A stretch of 36,320 nt of DNA from Streptomyces sp. sk2.1 (GTDB taxonomy: Bacteria; Actinomycetota; Actinomycetes; Streptomycetales; Streptomycetaceae). Under the pieces are notes generated by a model that worked only from the letters and a program-made list of their open reading frames with translations, was not told where the DNA came from and ran no database searches. Below are positions 7,326 to 14,434 of the stretch, piece after piece (the first letter of the stretch is position 1; each line of letters opens with the position of its first letter). The position numbers and the translations under genes were made by a program. The stretch is taken from positions 1,231,123 through 1,267,442 of the forward strand of contig NZ_RDBO01000077.1 in NCBI RefSeq assembly GCF_008120935.1, in the 5' to 3' direction.

Positions 7326-8066
7326 ATGAGTGGAACAGGACGTACGGGAGACGGCCGCGGTCGGCTCGGCAGCATGCTGTCCGGGCTGGCCGTGGCCGTC
7401 GGCTGTGTGCTCTTTCTCGGCGGGTTCGCGTGGGCGGCGGTGGTGTACAAGCCGTACACGGTGCCGACCGACTCGATGACCCCCACGGTGCAGGCCGGCG
7501 ACCGGGTGCTCGCACAGCGGATCGATGGCGGCGAGGTGCGTCGCGGCGACGTGGTGATCTTCACCGACCCGGCCTGGGGCGACATGCCCATGGTGAAGCG
7601 GGTGGTGGGGATCGGCGGCGACAAGATCGCCTGCTGCGGCAAGGACGGCCGGCTCACGATCAACGGCAAGCCCGTCGAGGAATCGTATCTGCGGTCCGAG
7701 GACCCGGCCTCGGGCGAGAACTTCACGGCGGAGGTGCCCCAGGGGCAGCTCTTCCTGCTGGGGGACGAGCGCAGGTCCTCGCTGGACTCCAGGGTCCATC
7801 TGACCGACCCCGGGCACGGTTCCGTCCCGCGCGGCTCGGTGCAGGCCAGGGTGGATGCCATCGCCTGGCCGATGGACGGCATGATCGAGCGCCCGCGGGC
7901 GTTCGCCGCCCTCCCCGGCGGGGTGTCGTCGCCCGGCCCGCTGAAGCTCCAGCTCGCCGCCGTCGTGGTGGGCGTGGTGCTCATCCTGGGAGGTGCGGCG
8001 TACGGCCCGGTCGCGGCGCGTGTGGCGCGCAGGGGGCGTGAGAGGACGGTTGCCGGTGCGCGTTGA
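7326..8066 (+). CDS. sipZ: Type I signal peptidase (SipZ position)
   Basis: Fourth and most divergent signal peptidase, 246 residues from ATG 7326, with a G-rich purine stretch just upstream. The anchor is at about 18-41. Catalytic residues are Ser50 (PTDSM) and Lys91 (MVKRVVGIGGD). The conserved box reads LLGDERRSSLDSR (144-156), with Glu where the others have His. The region between Ser and Lys is much shorter than in SipW/X/Y, suggesting different substrate preference (inference). A C-terminal anchor (LAAVVVGVVLILGGAAYGPV) precedes a basic tail. It overlaps the NUDIX gene by 11 bp; in S. lividans sipZ is reported to lead a separate transcript with unrelated genes. Confidence 0.9.
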   Translation: MSGTGRTGDGRGRLGSMLSGLAVAVGCVLFLGGFAWAAVVYKPYTVPTDSMTPTVQAGDRVLAQRIDGGEVRRGDVVIFTDPAWGDMPMVKRVVGIGGDKIACCGKDGRLTINGKPVEESYLRSEDPASGENFTAEVPQGQLFLLGDERRSSLDSRVHLTDPGHGSVPRGSVQARVDAIAWPMDGMIERPRAFAALPGGVSSPGPLKLQLAAVVVGVVLILGGAAYGPVAARVARRGRERTVAGAR

Positions 8067-8544
8067 GAAACGGAAGGTCGCCCGGGTGGTGCTCCTGGAC
8101 CCCGACGACCGGATCCTCCTGATGCACGGCTTCGAACCGGATGATCCGCGAAGCACCTGGTGGTTCACCCCCGGCGGCGGTCTGGAGGGCGACGAGACGC
8201 GGGAGGAGGCCGCGCTGCGCGAGCTCGTGGAGGAGACCGGGATCACCGATGCGGAACTGGGCCCGCTGCTCTGGCGGCGGATGTGCTCGTTCCCGTTCGA
8301 CGGGCGGCGCTGGGAGCAGGACGAGTGGTACTTCCTGGCCCGTACGAAGCAGACCGCCACGGACACCAGCGGTCAGACCGGACTGGAACGGCGCAGCGTC
8401 GCGGGTCTGAGGTGGTGGACCTCCGACGAACTGTCGGTGGCGCGTGAGACGGTGTACCCGACCAGGCTCGCCGAGTTGCTGCGCACGCTGCTCGACGAGG
8501 GTCCCCCTGGTGCACCGCTGGTTCTGGACCCCGAAATCGCCTGA
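8056..8544 (+). CDS. NUDIX hydrolase (MutT-like)
   Basis: The 162-residue protein contains one NUDIX domain. The box G-x5-E-x7-RE-U-x-EE-x-G-U is complete at about residues 41-63 (ending RELVEETGI), so the metal-binding glutamates are present. Such enzymes cleave nucleoside diphosphates linked to another moiety; the substrate cannot be deduced. The start is GTG 8056 (VRVEKRK), 9 nt after AGAGGA (8041-8046); the TTG at 8050 is too close to that site. The start overlaps the end of sipZ, an arrangement conserved next to signal peptidases in Streptomyces, though no functional link is evident. A second NUDIX protein at 32833 is of similar build. Confidence 0.88.
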   Translation: MRVEKRKVARVVLLDPDDRILLMHGFEPDDPRSTWWFTPGGGLEGDETREEAALRELVEETGITDAELGPLLWRRMCSFPFDGRRWEQDEWYFLARTKQTATDTSGQTGLERRSVAGLRWWTSDELSVARETVYPTRLAELLRTLLDEGPPGAPLVLDPEIA

Positions 8545-8607
8545 GCACCCCGGGGGCCGGTGCCTGGCGCACAATGGGGGCACGCACGGCTGAAGGGGAA
8601 CATGCCA

Positions 8608-8916
8608 ATGAGCGCCGAGGACCTCGAGAAGTACGAGACCGAGATGGAGCTGAAGCTCTACCGGGAGTACCGAGACGTCGTCGGTCTGTTCAAATACGTG
8701 ATCGAGACGGAACGGCGCTTCTACCTCACCAATGACTACGAGATGCAGGTGCACTCGGTCCAGGGCGAGGTGTTCTTCGAGGTGTCGATGGCGGACGCCT
8801 GGGTCTGGGACATGTACCGGCCCGCGCGCTTCGTCAAGCAGGTACGGGTGCTGACGTTCAAGGACGTCAACATCGAGGAGCTCAACAAGAGCGACCTCGA
8901 ACTTCCGGGGGGCTGA
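8608..8916 (+). CDS. DUF2469 family protein
   Basis: A 102-residue acidic protein starting MSAEDLEKYETEMELKLYRE. It matches the highly conserved actinobacterial DUF2469 family found beside yraN and signal peptidase genes; function unknown. It has no signal peptide or membrane segment and reads as one compact alpha/beta domain rich in Tyr, Phe and Trp (for example DAWVWDMYRPARFVKQV). Two ATGs compete, 8602 and 8608; AAGGGG (8593-8598) is 9 nt before 8608 and only 3 nt before 8602, so 8608 is preferred. A CACAAT hexamer at 8570-8575 may be its -10 box. Confidence 0.9.
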   Translation: MSAEDLEKYETEMELKLYREYRDVVGLFKYVIETERRFYLTNDYEMQVHSVQGEVFFEVSMADAWVWDMYRPARFVKQVRVLTFKDVNIEELNKSDLELPGG

Positions 8917-8944
8917 TTCCCCCTCCCGGGTTGCCGGGATATCC

Positions 8945-8960
8945 ACAACTCCGGAGTTGT
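8945..8960. promoter_or_regulatory. 16-bp perfect palindrome upstream of yraN-like gene
   Basis: ACAACTCCGGAGTTGT is a perfect palindrome between DUF2469 and yraN. It is embedded between ATATCCACA (8939-8947) and TTGTCCACC (8957-8965), both close to the TTGTCCACA DnaA box of Streptomyces. It could be an operator, a small terminator stem or a DnaA-binding site; the sequence does not say which. Confidence 0.45.
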
Positions 8961-9020
8961 CCACCAAGATCCACGAGCCGGGACCGAACGCGTCAGAGTC
9001 GGTCCCGGAGGTGGTGCCGA

Positions 9021-9380
9021 ATGAACGCACGGGGGGCACTCGGGCGGTACGGCGAGGATCTGGCGGCGCGGCTGCTGGCCGGAGCCGGCATGTCCGTACT
9101 GGAACGGAACTGGCGCTGTCGCGCCGGTGAGATCGACATCGTCGCGTTGGACGGCGACGTCCTGGTGGTCTGCGAGGTGAAGACCCGCAGGGCCGGGGCC
9201 TTCGAGCATCCGATGGCGGCCGTCACCCCGGTCAAGGCGGGGCGGCTGCGGAGGCTGGCCGGGATCTGGCTCGACCGGCACGGCGGCCCGCCGCCCGGCG
9301 GGGTCCGGATCGACCTGGTCGGGGTGGTGCTGCCCAGGCGTGGAGCGCCCGTCGCCGAGCACGCCCGGGGGGTGGCCTGA
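9021..9380 (+). CDS. UPF0102/YraN-family endonuclease-like protein
   Basis: A 119-residue protein of the YraN family, which has a restriction-endonuclease-like PD-(D/E)xK fold. The core is visible as GEIDIVALDGDVLVVCEVKTR (E37, D39, then E52-x-K54), the expected metal-binding arrangement. YraN proteins are linked to DNA repair or processing by fold and by neighbourhood with DNA-processing genes; direct function is unproven. The ATG at 9021 follows GGAGG (9007-9011). The stop overlaps the next ATG by one base, tying it to the YifB-like gene and dprA. Confidence 0.9.
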   Translation: MNARGALGRYGEDLAARLLAGAGMSVLERNWRCRAGEIDIVALDGDVLVVCEVKTRRAGAFEHPMAAVTPVKAGRLRRLAGIWLDRHGGPPPGGVRIDLVGVVLPRRGAPVAEHARGVA

Positions 9381-11005
9381 TGGGGTTCGCACGGGCCTGT
9401 TCGGTGGCGCTGGTCGGCGTCGAGGGCGTGGTGGTGGAGGTCCAGGCGGACCTGGAGGCGGGGGTGGCGGCGTTCACCCTGGTGGGGCTGCCGGACAAGA
9501 GCCTGGTGGAGAGCCGGGACCGGGTCAGGGCCGCGGTCGTGAACTCCGGGGCCGAGTGGCCGCAGAAGAAACTCACGGTGGGCCTGTCACCGGCCTCCGT
9601 GCCGAAGGGCGGTTCGGGGTTCGATCTCGCCGTGGCGTGTGCGGTGCTGGGAGCGGCGGAGCGGATCGACCCGGTGTCCATCGCCGATGTGGTGATGATC
9701 GGGGAACTGGGACTGGACGGCCGGGTGCGGCCGGTGCGGGGCGTGCTGCCCTCCGTGCTGGCCGCCGCGGAGGCCGGATACCGCCAGGTGGTCGTGCCCG
9801 AGCAGACCGCGGGGGAGGCGGCGCTGGTTCCCGGGGTCGCCGTCCTCGGGGTGCGGAGTCTGCGGCAGCTGATCGCCGTGCTCTGCGACGAGCCGGTGCC
9901 CGACGAGCGGGAGGAGCACGAGGAGGGGCGCCCCGACACGATGCTGGCCGGGCTGATGGTGCCGGGCGCGGGCATCGGCACCGGGCTCGCCCGGGGAACC
10001 GGGGCGAGTGAGGGGCACGTGCCGGACCTGGCGGACGTGGCGGGGCAGGAACGCCCCCGCAAGGCCCTGGAGGTGGCCGCGGCGGGCGGGCACCACCTGC
10101 TGCTCTCGGGGCCGCCCGGTGCGGGCAAGACCATGCTGGCCGAGCGGCTTCCGGCGATCCTGCCCACGCTGACCAGGAAGGAGTCCCTGGAGGTGACCGC
10201 GGTGCACTCGGTGGCGGGCATCCTGCCGCCGGGGGAGCCGCTGGTGTCCCGCCCCCCGTACTGCGCACCGCACCACTCGGCGACGATGCAGTCCCTCGTC
10301 GGCGGTGGCAACGGGCTGCCGAGGCCCGGCGCGGTCTCGTTGGCCCACCGGGGCATCCTCTTTCTGGACGAGGCGCCGGAGTTCTCCGTGCGGGCACTGG
10401 ACGCGTTGCGCCAGCCGCTGGAGTCGGGGCACGTGGTGGTGGCGCGCAGCGCCGGGGTGGTCCGGCTGCCCGCGAAGTTCCTGATGGTGCTGGCCGCCAA
10501 CCCCTGCCCGTGCGGCCGGCACGGTGTCGGCGGTGCCGGTTGCGAGTGCCCGCCGTCGTCGGTCAGGCGGTATCAGGCGAGACTCTCCGGACCCCTGCTG
10601 GACCGGGTGGACCTGAAGGTGGTCGTCGATCCGGTCAGGCGCGAGGACCTGCTGGCGCGGGGCGACCGGGGCGAGTCGTCGGCCTCCGTCGCCGCCCGGG
10701 TCCAGGAGGCCAGGGCGCGCGCGGCGGAGCGGCTGGCGGGCACGGGTTGGTCCACCAACAGCGAGGTGCCCGGTCACGAACTGCGGACCAGGCTGGTCGC
10801 GGCACCCGGCGCCCTCCTGGCGGCCGAGCGGGACATGGAGCGGGGCATGCTCACCGCCCGGGGGCTGGACCGGGTGCTCAGGGTGGCGTGGACGGTCGCC
10901 GATCTGCGGGGCGCCGACCGGCCGGAGGCGTCCGACGTGGCGGTGGCCCTGGAACTGCGCACCGGGGTGTCGCGGGGTGCCCTGGCCCGGGCCGGGGCGT
11001 CATGA
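9380..11005 (+). CDS. YifB/ComM-like magnesium-chelatase-type AAA+ ATPase
   Basis: The 541-residue protein has the three-part YifB/ComM layout: an N-terminal ChlI-like/Lon-type fold (about 1-170), a Mg-chelatase AAA+ core (about 190-400) and a Mg_chelatase_C helical region (to about 505). Walker A is GPPGAGKT (residues 244-251), Walker B is in GILFLDEAPEF, and a Cys-rich insert (NPCPCG with GAGCECPPS) precedes RYQARLSGPLLDRVD. In Gram-negative bacteria ComM is a helicase promoting branch migration during natural transformation; placement with dprA fits a DNA-recombination role, although Streptomyces is not known for transformation of this kind. It overlaps its neighbours by 1 bp and 4 bp (ATGA). 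Confidence 0.93.
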   Translation: MGFARACSVALVGVEGVVVEVQADLEAGVAAFTLVGLPDKSLVESRDRVRAAVVNSGAEWPQKKLTVGLSPASVPKGGSGFDLAVACAVLGAAERIDPVSIADVVMIGELGLDGRVRPVRGVLPSVLAAAEAGYRQVVVPEQTAGEAALVPGVAVLGVRSLRQLIAVLCDEPVPDEREEHEEGRPDTMLAGLMVPGAGIGTGLARGTGASEGHVPDLADVAGQERPRKALEVAAAGGHHLLLSGPPGAGKTMLAERLPAILPTLTRKESLEVTAVHSVAGILPPGEPLVSRPPYCAPHHSATMQSLVGGGNGLPRPGAVSLAHRGILFLDEAPEFSVRALDALRQPLESGHVVVARSAGVVRLPAKFLMVLAANPCPCGRHGVGGAGCECPPSSVRRYQARLSGPLLDRVDLKVVVDPVRREDLLARGDRGESSASVAARVQEARARAAERLAGTGWSTNSEVPGHELRTRLVAAPGALLAAERDMERGMLTARGLDRVLRVAWTVADLRGADRPEASDVAVALELRTGVSRGALARAGAS

Positions 11006-12300
11006 GCCCGCGGACGGCCGACGGACCGGGGCCCGCCATGGAGAGGGGGCCCGCCATGGAGACGGGGTCCGTCATGGAGGCGGGGTCCGTCATGAGGACG
11101 GGGCTCGCCACGGAAACAGAGGCGGCGCCGGGACCGGCGGCGGGCGCGGGGGATGCGGAGCGGCTGGCCCGGGCCGCCCTGACCCGAATTCTGGAGCCGG
11201 GGGACGAGCGGGGCGGCCGGTGGCTGCGCGAGTGCGGTGCCGTCGAACTGCTCCGGCGGATCACCTCAGGGGACGGCACCGCGGAGCGACTGGGCGGGAT
11301 GACCCCGAAACGGCTGGCCGGATACCGGCTGCGGGCCGAGGGCGTGGAGCCGGAGCGGGACCTCTCGGCGGTGGCCGGCGCAGGAGGCCGGTTCGTCTGC
11401 CCCGGCGACCGGGAATGGCCCACCCAGCTCGACGACCTCGGGGACGCGCGGCCGACCGGTCTGTGGGTGCGGGGGCCGCGCGACCTGCGGCTCTGGGCAC
11501 TGCGCTCGGTCGCCGTGGTCGGTGCCCGCGCCTGCACGCCGTACGGATCGCACATGGCGGCGAGCCTCGGCGCGGGGCTCGCGGAACTGGGGTGGGTGGT
11601 CGTGTCGGGCGCGGCCTTCGGGGTGGACGGCGCGGCGCATCGGGGCGCGCTGGCCGTCGACGGAGCGACGATGGCGGTCCTCGCCTGCGGGGTGGACGTC
11701 GCCTACCCCCGGGGACACGCCGAACTGATCGGACGGATGGCGCAACAGGGGCTCGTCATCGGTGAATTGCCGCCGTCCGATCATCCGACCCGCAGCAGGT
11801 TCATTCTCCGGAACCGGGTCATCGCCGCGTTGACGCGCGGGACGGTCGTGGTCGAGGCCGAATACCGCAGCGGCTCACTGGTCACCGCGCGCAACGCGCA
11901 GCGTCTCGGCCGTTTCACGATGGGGGTGCCCGGCCCCGCCACCAGCGCGTTGTCCGCAGGGGTCCATGAACTCCTGCGCGGGGAGGGCGTCCTGGTGACC
12001 GATGCCTCGGAAATCGCCGAGCTGGTGGGCGACATCGGTGAACTCGCCCCGGTCCGGCACGGTCCCATGCACCCCAGGGACCGGCTGGACGCGGTCTCCG
12101 CCAGGGTCCTCGACGCACTTCCGTTCCGGGGCGTCGCCAGCGGGCGCGACGTGGCCCGGGTGGCCGGAACCAGCACCGACGAAGCACTCGGCAGACTGTA
12201 CGAACTGCACTCACTGGGGTTCGTCGAACGACATGGCGATGGATGGCAGTTGACGCCGTGGCCGGCTCGCGACGGCGACGCCCGGCGAGGCGGTACTTGA
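11002..12300 (+). CDS. dprA: DNA-processing protein DprA/Smf
   Basis: DprA binds single-stranded DNA and loads RecA. The 432-residue protein has the Rossmann-like core with VVGARACTPYG (172-182) and SGAAFGVDGAAHRGAL (202-217), then the family stretch ending in SRFILRNRVIAALTRGTVVVEA, and a C-terminal winged-helix-like domain (about 350-415). The ATG at 11002 overlaps the upstream stop (ATGA). Residues 10-39 are five 6-residue repeats encoded by a DNA minisatellite, outside the conserved domain; later ATGs inside those repeats (such as 11038 and 11056) are alternative starts. Together with YraN and YifB it forms an apparent DNA-processing operon. Confidence 0.93.
   Translation: MSPRTADGPGPAMERGPAMETGSVMEAGSVMRTGLATETEAAPGPAAGAGDAERLARAALTRILEPGDERGGRWLRECGAVELLRRITSGDGTAERLGGMTPKRLAGYRLRAEGVEPERDLSAVAGAGGRFVCPGDREWPTQLDDLGDARPTGLWVRGPRDLRLWALRSVAVVGARACTPYGSHMAASLGAGLAELGWVVVSGAAFGVDGAAHRGALAVDGATMAVLACGVDVAYPRGHAELIGRMAQQGLVIGELPPSDHPTRSRFILRNRVIAALTRGTVVVEAEYRSGSLVTARNAQRLGRFTMGVPGPATSALSAGVHELLRGEGVLVTDASEIAELVGDIGELAPVRHGPMHPRDRLDAVSARVLDALPFRGVASGRDVARVAGTSTDEALGRLYELHSLGFVERHGDGWQLTPWPARDGDARRGGT
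11028..11117 (+). repeat. Five 18-bp tandem repeats in the dprA 5' end
   Basis: Units at 11028, 11046, 11064, 11082 and 11100 are exactly 18 bp, for example GGGGCCCGCCATGGAGAC and GGGGTCCGTCATGGAGGC. They encode GPAMER, GPAMET, GSVMEA, GSVMRT and GLATET. The period is a multiple of three, so copy-number change would keep frame. The first four units carry an ATG, in frame with dprA. Confidence 0.9.
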
Positions 12301-12360
12301 CCTGGAGCATTCGGGTGAAAAGGTGATGCCGATGACCCCGGCGGATCCCTCAGTGACGCC

Positions 12361-12393
12361 TCCGGGGCCGACGCACGCGGCGACGGCCCCGGA
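12361..12393 (+). terminator. Candidate dprA terminator hairpin
   Basis: TCCGGGGCC (12361-12369) pairs perfectly with GGCCCCGGA (12385-12393) around a 15-nt loop, 60 bp after the dprA stop. No T-run follows, as is usual in GC-rich actinobacteria. Confidence 0.5.
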
Positions 12394-12471
12394 CCGCAGT
12401 CCTGTCGGATCGGCCGGATTCGCGGGCCGCCGATCCCATATCCTGCGCGGACCGCGACATCCCAGTCACGC

Positions 12472-12477
12472 TACGCT
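12472..12477 (+). promoter_or_regulatory. Candidate whiG -10 box (TACGCT)
   Basis: TACGCT fits TAnnnT and lies 65 bp before the whiG ATG. No convincing -35 hexamer stands 16-19 bp upstream. The rest of the 242-bp dprA-whiG gap holds the hairpin at 12361-12393 and no credible gene. Confidence 0.35.
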
Positions 12478-12542
12478 CACAAGGATCCCGACTCAGACAT
12501 ACGTCCCCCAGCGCTTCACGGCAGAACGGCTCAAGGCACCAC

Positions 12543-13379
12543 ATGCCCCAGCACACCTCCGGGTCTGACCGCGCGGCAGTACCACCGGCTGCGCGTGGCA
12601 CTGTGCGCCCTCCCGCCCCCTCCTCGCTCGACGAGTTGTGGCGTTCGTACAAGTCCACGGGTGACGAGCGCCTGCGGGAGCAGCTGATCCTGCACTACTC
12701 GCCGCTGGTGAAGTACGTCGCGGGCCGGGTGAGTGTGGGCCTGCCCTCCAACGTCGAGCAGGCGGACTTCGTCTCCTCGGGGGTCTTCGGGCTGATCGAC
12801 GCGATCGAGAAGTTCGACATCGAGCGCGCGATCAAGTTCGAGACGTACGCGATCACCCGCATCCGCGGCGCGATGATCGACGAACTCCGGGCGCTGGACT
12901 GGATCCCGCGCTCGGTGCGCCAGAAGGCGCGGGCCGTGGAACGTGCCTACGCCACGCTGGAGGCGCAGTTGAGACGCACTCCCTCCGAGGCGGAGGTCGC
13001 CTCGGAGATGGGTATCGCACTCGATGAACTGCATGCGGTTTTCAGCCAGTTGTCATTGGCCAACGTGGTCGCGCTGGAGGAGTTGCTGCACGTCGGCGGC
13101 GAGGGCGGCGACCGGCTGAGCCTGATGGACACGCTGGAGGACACCGCCGCCGACGACCCGGTGGAGGTCGCCGAGGACCGCGAGCTCAGACGGCTGCTCG
13201 CCCGGGCCATCAACACACTTCCGGAGCGTGAGAAGACGGTCGTCACGCTCTACTACTACGAGGGACTCACCCTCGCCGAGATCGGCAACGTGCTCGGGGT
13301 CACCGAGAGCCGGGTCAGCCAGATCCACACCAAATCCGTGCTGCAACTGCGCGCGAAGCTGGCCGACGCCGGACGCTGA
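12543..13379 (+). CDS. whiG: RNA polymerase sigma factor WhiG
   Basis: WhiG is the FliA-like (sigma-28 class) factor needed to start sporulation septation in Streptomyces aerial hyphae. The 278 residues carry sigma region 2 (SPLVKYVAGRVSVGLP to the ETYAITRIRGAMIDELR segment), region 3 (RKARAVERAYATLEAQL area) and region 4 with the helix-turn-helix GLTLAEIGNVLGVTESRVSQ. The start MPQHTSGSDRAA and the whole body are near-identical to my memory of S. coelicolor WhiG. ATG 12543 follows AAGG (12533-12536). WhiG is known to be held by the RsiG anti-sigma/c-di-GMP switch; rsiG is not in this window. Confidence 0.96.
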   Translation: MPQHTSGSDRAAVPPAARGTVRPPAPSSLDELWRSYKSTGDERLREQLILHYSPLVKYVAGRVSVGLPSNVEQADFVSSGVFGLIDAIEKFDIERAIKFETYAITRIRGAMIDELRALDWIPRSVRQKARAVERAYATLEAQLRRTPSEAEVASEMGIALDELHAVFSQLSLANVVALEELLHVGGEGGDRLSLMDTLEDTAADDPVEVAEDRELRRLLARAINTLPEREKTVVTLYYYEGLTLAEIGNVLGVTESRVSQIHTKSVLQLRAKLADAGR

Positions 13380-13387
13380 GCCCCTCG

Positions 13388-13404
13388 CGGCCGGGCGCCG
13401 GCCG
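13388..13404 (+). terminator. Short GC hairpin after whiG
   Basis: CGGCCGG (13388-13394), loop GCG, then CCGGCCG (13398-13404), starting 8 bp after the whiG stop. It is a compact perfect stem in the right place for termination, but has no T-run. Confidence 0.5.
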
Positions 13405-13460
13405 TGGCTGCTTCCGCCACCGATCGGGGCCGTACGCACCCTCTCGAACACAGGTCGCCG

Positions 13461-13466
13461 TAGAGT
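13461..13466 (+). promoter_or_regulatory. -10 box (TAGAGT) of a leaderless tetR-type gene
   Basis: TAGAGT ends 6 nt before the GTG at 13473, the classic spacing for a leaderless Streptomyces mRNA. No Shine-Dalgarno precedes that GTG. Confidence 0.6.
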
Positions 13467-13472
13467 GGACGC

Positions 13473-14063
13473 GTGCCCAGGATTCGAGCGGCCTCGGTGG
13501 CCGAGCACCGGACCATGCAGCGCGGCGCCCTCCTGGACGCCGCCCGCTCCCTGCTGTCCGAGGGAGGTACGGAGGCATTGACCTTCCCCGCCCTCGCCGA
13601 ACGCACGGGCCTCGCCCGGTCCTCCGTCTACGAGTACTTCCGCTCCCGCGCGGCCGTCGTCGAGGAGCTCTGCGCCGTCGACTTCCCCGTCTGGGCGGCC
13701 GAGGTCGAGAGCGCGATGGATCAGGCCACCACGCCCGAGGGCAGGATCGAGGCCTACGTACGCCGACAGCTCGACCTCGTCGGGGACCGCCGCCACCGGG
13801 CGGTCGTCGCCATTTCGGCGAGCGAGCTGGACGCCGGGGCACGCGAGAAGATCAGGGCCGCGCACGGCGGACTGATCGCCATGATCGTCGAGGCGCTCGG
13901 CGATCTGGGCCACGAACAGCCGCGGCTGGCGGCGATGCTGCTCCAGGGTTCGGTGGACGCCGCGGTGCGGCGCATCGAACTGGGCGTGGCCGAGGAGCCG
14001 GAGGTGATCGCGGACACCGCCGTGGCCATGATCCTCCGAGGCGTGCAGGGCGTGCAGGGCTGA
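13473..14063 (+). CDS. TetR-family transcriptional regulator
   Basis: The 196-residue protein has an N-terminal TetR helix-turn-helix at about residues 36-57 (FPALAERTGLARSSVYEYFRSR) preceded by helix 1 (RGALLDAARSLLSEGG). The rest (to 196) is an all-helical ligand-binding/dimer region with no recognisable ligand signature. It likely represses something nearby or itself, but no palindromic operator is obvious around its own start. The gene follows whiG on the same strand with its own apparent leaderless promoter. Its 3' end lies opposite the open tail of the damaged peptidase frame. Confidence 0.9.
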   Translation: MPRIRAASVAEHRTMQRGALLDAARSLLSEGGTEALTFPALAERTGLARSSVYEYFRSRAAVVEELCAVDFPVWAAEVESAMDQATTPEGRIEAYVRRQLDLVGDRRHRAVVAISASELDAGAREKIRAAHGGLIAMIVEALGDLGHEQPRLAAMLLQGSVDAAVRRIELGVAEEPEVIADTAVAMILRGVQGVQG

Positions 14064-14434
14064 CCCCTGTGCCGTCGCCGCATCGCGGCGGCGAGCAGAA
14101 CGCCGGGGGCGGCGAGCCCGTCCCCGGTCCCCCCGGCCGGAGCCGGAGGTTCCGGCAGGCCGAGGACCGGCAGCAGCCTGGACGGCCCCCGCCGCAGCAG
14201 TGCCGGCGGCAGCAACGACAGCGGATCCAGATACGCGTCCCCGCGCCGCAGCCCCCAGTGCAGACACCCCGACGCGCAGTGGAAGGGCCCCGCCTCCAGG
14301 GTGGCGACCACCTGCCCCGCCGTCACCTCCTCGCCCTTCGCGACCACGGCGCGCACCGGCTCGTACGTGGTGCGCAGCGGCGGATCGCCGCTCCCCGCGA
14401 CCTCGATCGTCGGTAGTCCACAGATCCGTTTCAT
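13754..14434 (-). pseudogene. M23 peptidase C-terminal remnant
   Basis: Residues 10 to about 90 from the ATG at 14434 read like the C-terminal half of secreted Streptomyces M23 (LytM-like) endopeptidases: IEVAGSGDPPLRTTYEPVRA, then FHCASGCLHWG (with the zinc-ligand-type His59) and GLRRGDAYLDPLSLLP. The N-terminal half that should hold the signal peptide and the first metal ligands (the GHRGVDL-like His and Asp) is absent. Homology stops at 14408, exactly where a 129-bp inverted-repeat arm begins (14409); the first nine codons come from that arm and a TGA lies upstream in frame. Downstream the frame has no stop until 13754, antisense to tetR, so the true end is unclear. Probably non-functional as assembled. 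Confidence 0.7.

Noticed and set aside
4636..8066. Four signal peptidases as a recent tandem amplification
   Set aside because: The four proteins differ greatly in length and sequence, and the same cluster is known from S. lividans, so the duplication is old.
9380..12300. YraN-YifB-DprA as a defence island
   Set aside because: These genes are widely conserved together as housekeeping DNA-processing genes; no defence-type partner or mobile element is adjacent.
12323..12568. 81-codon frame between dprA and whiG
   Set aside because: It overlaps the whiG start, has no conserved sequence and contains a terminator-like hairpin and a promoter-like box.
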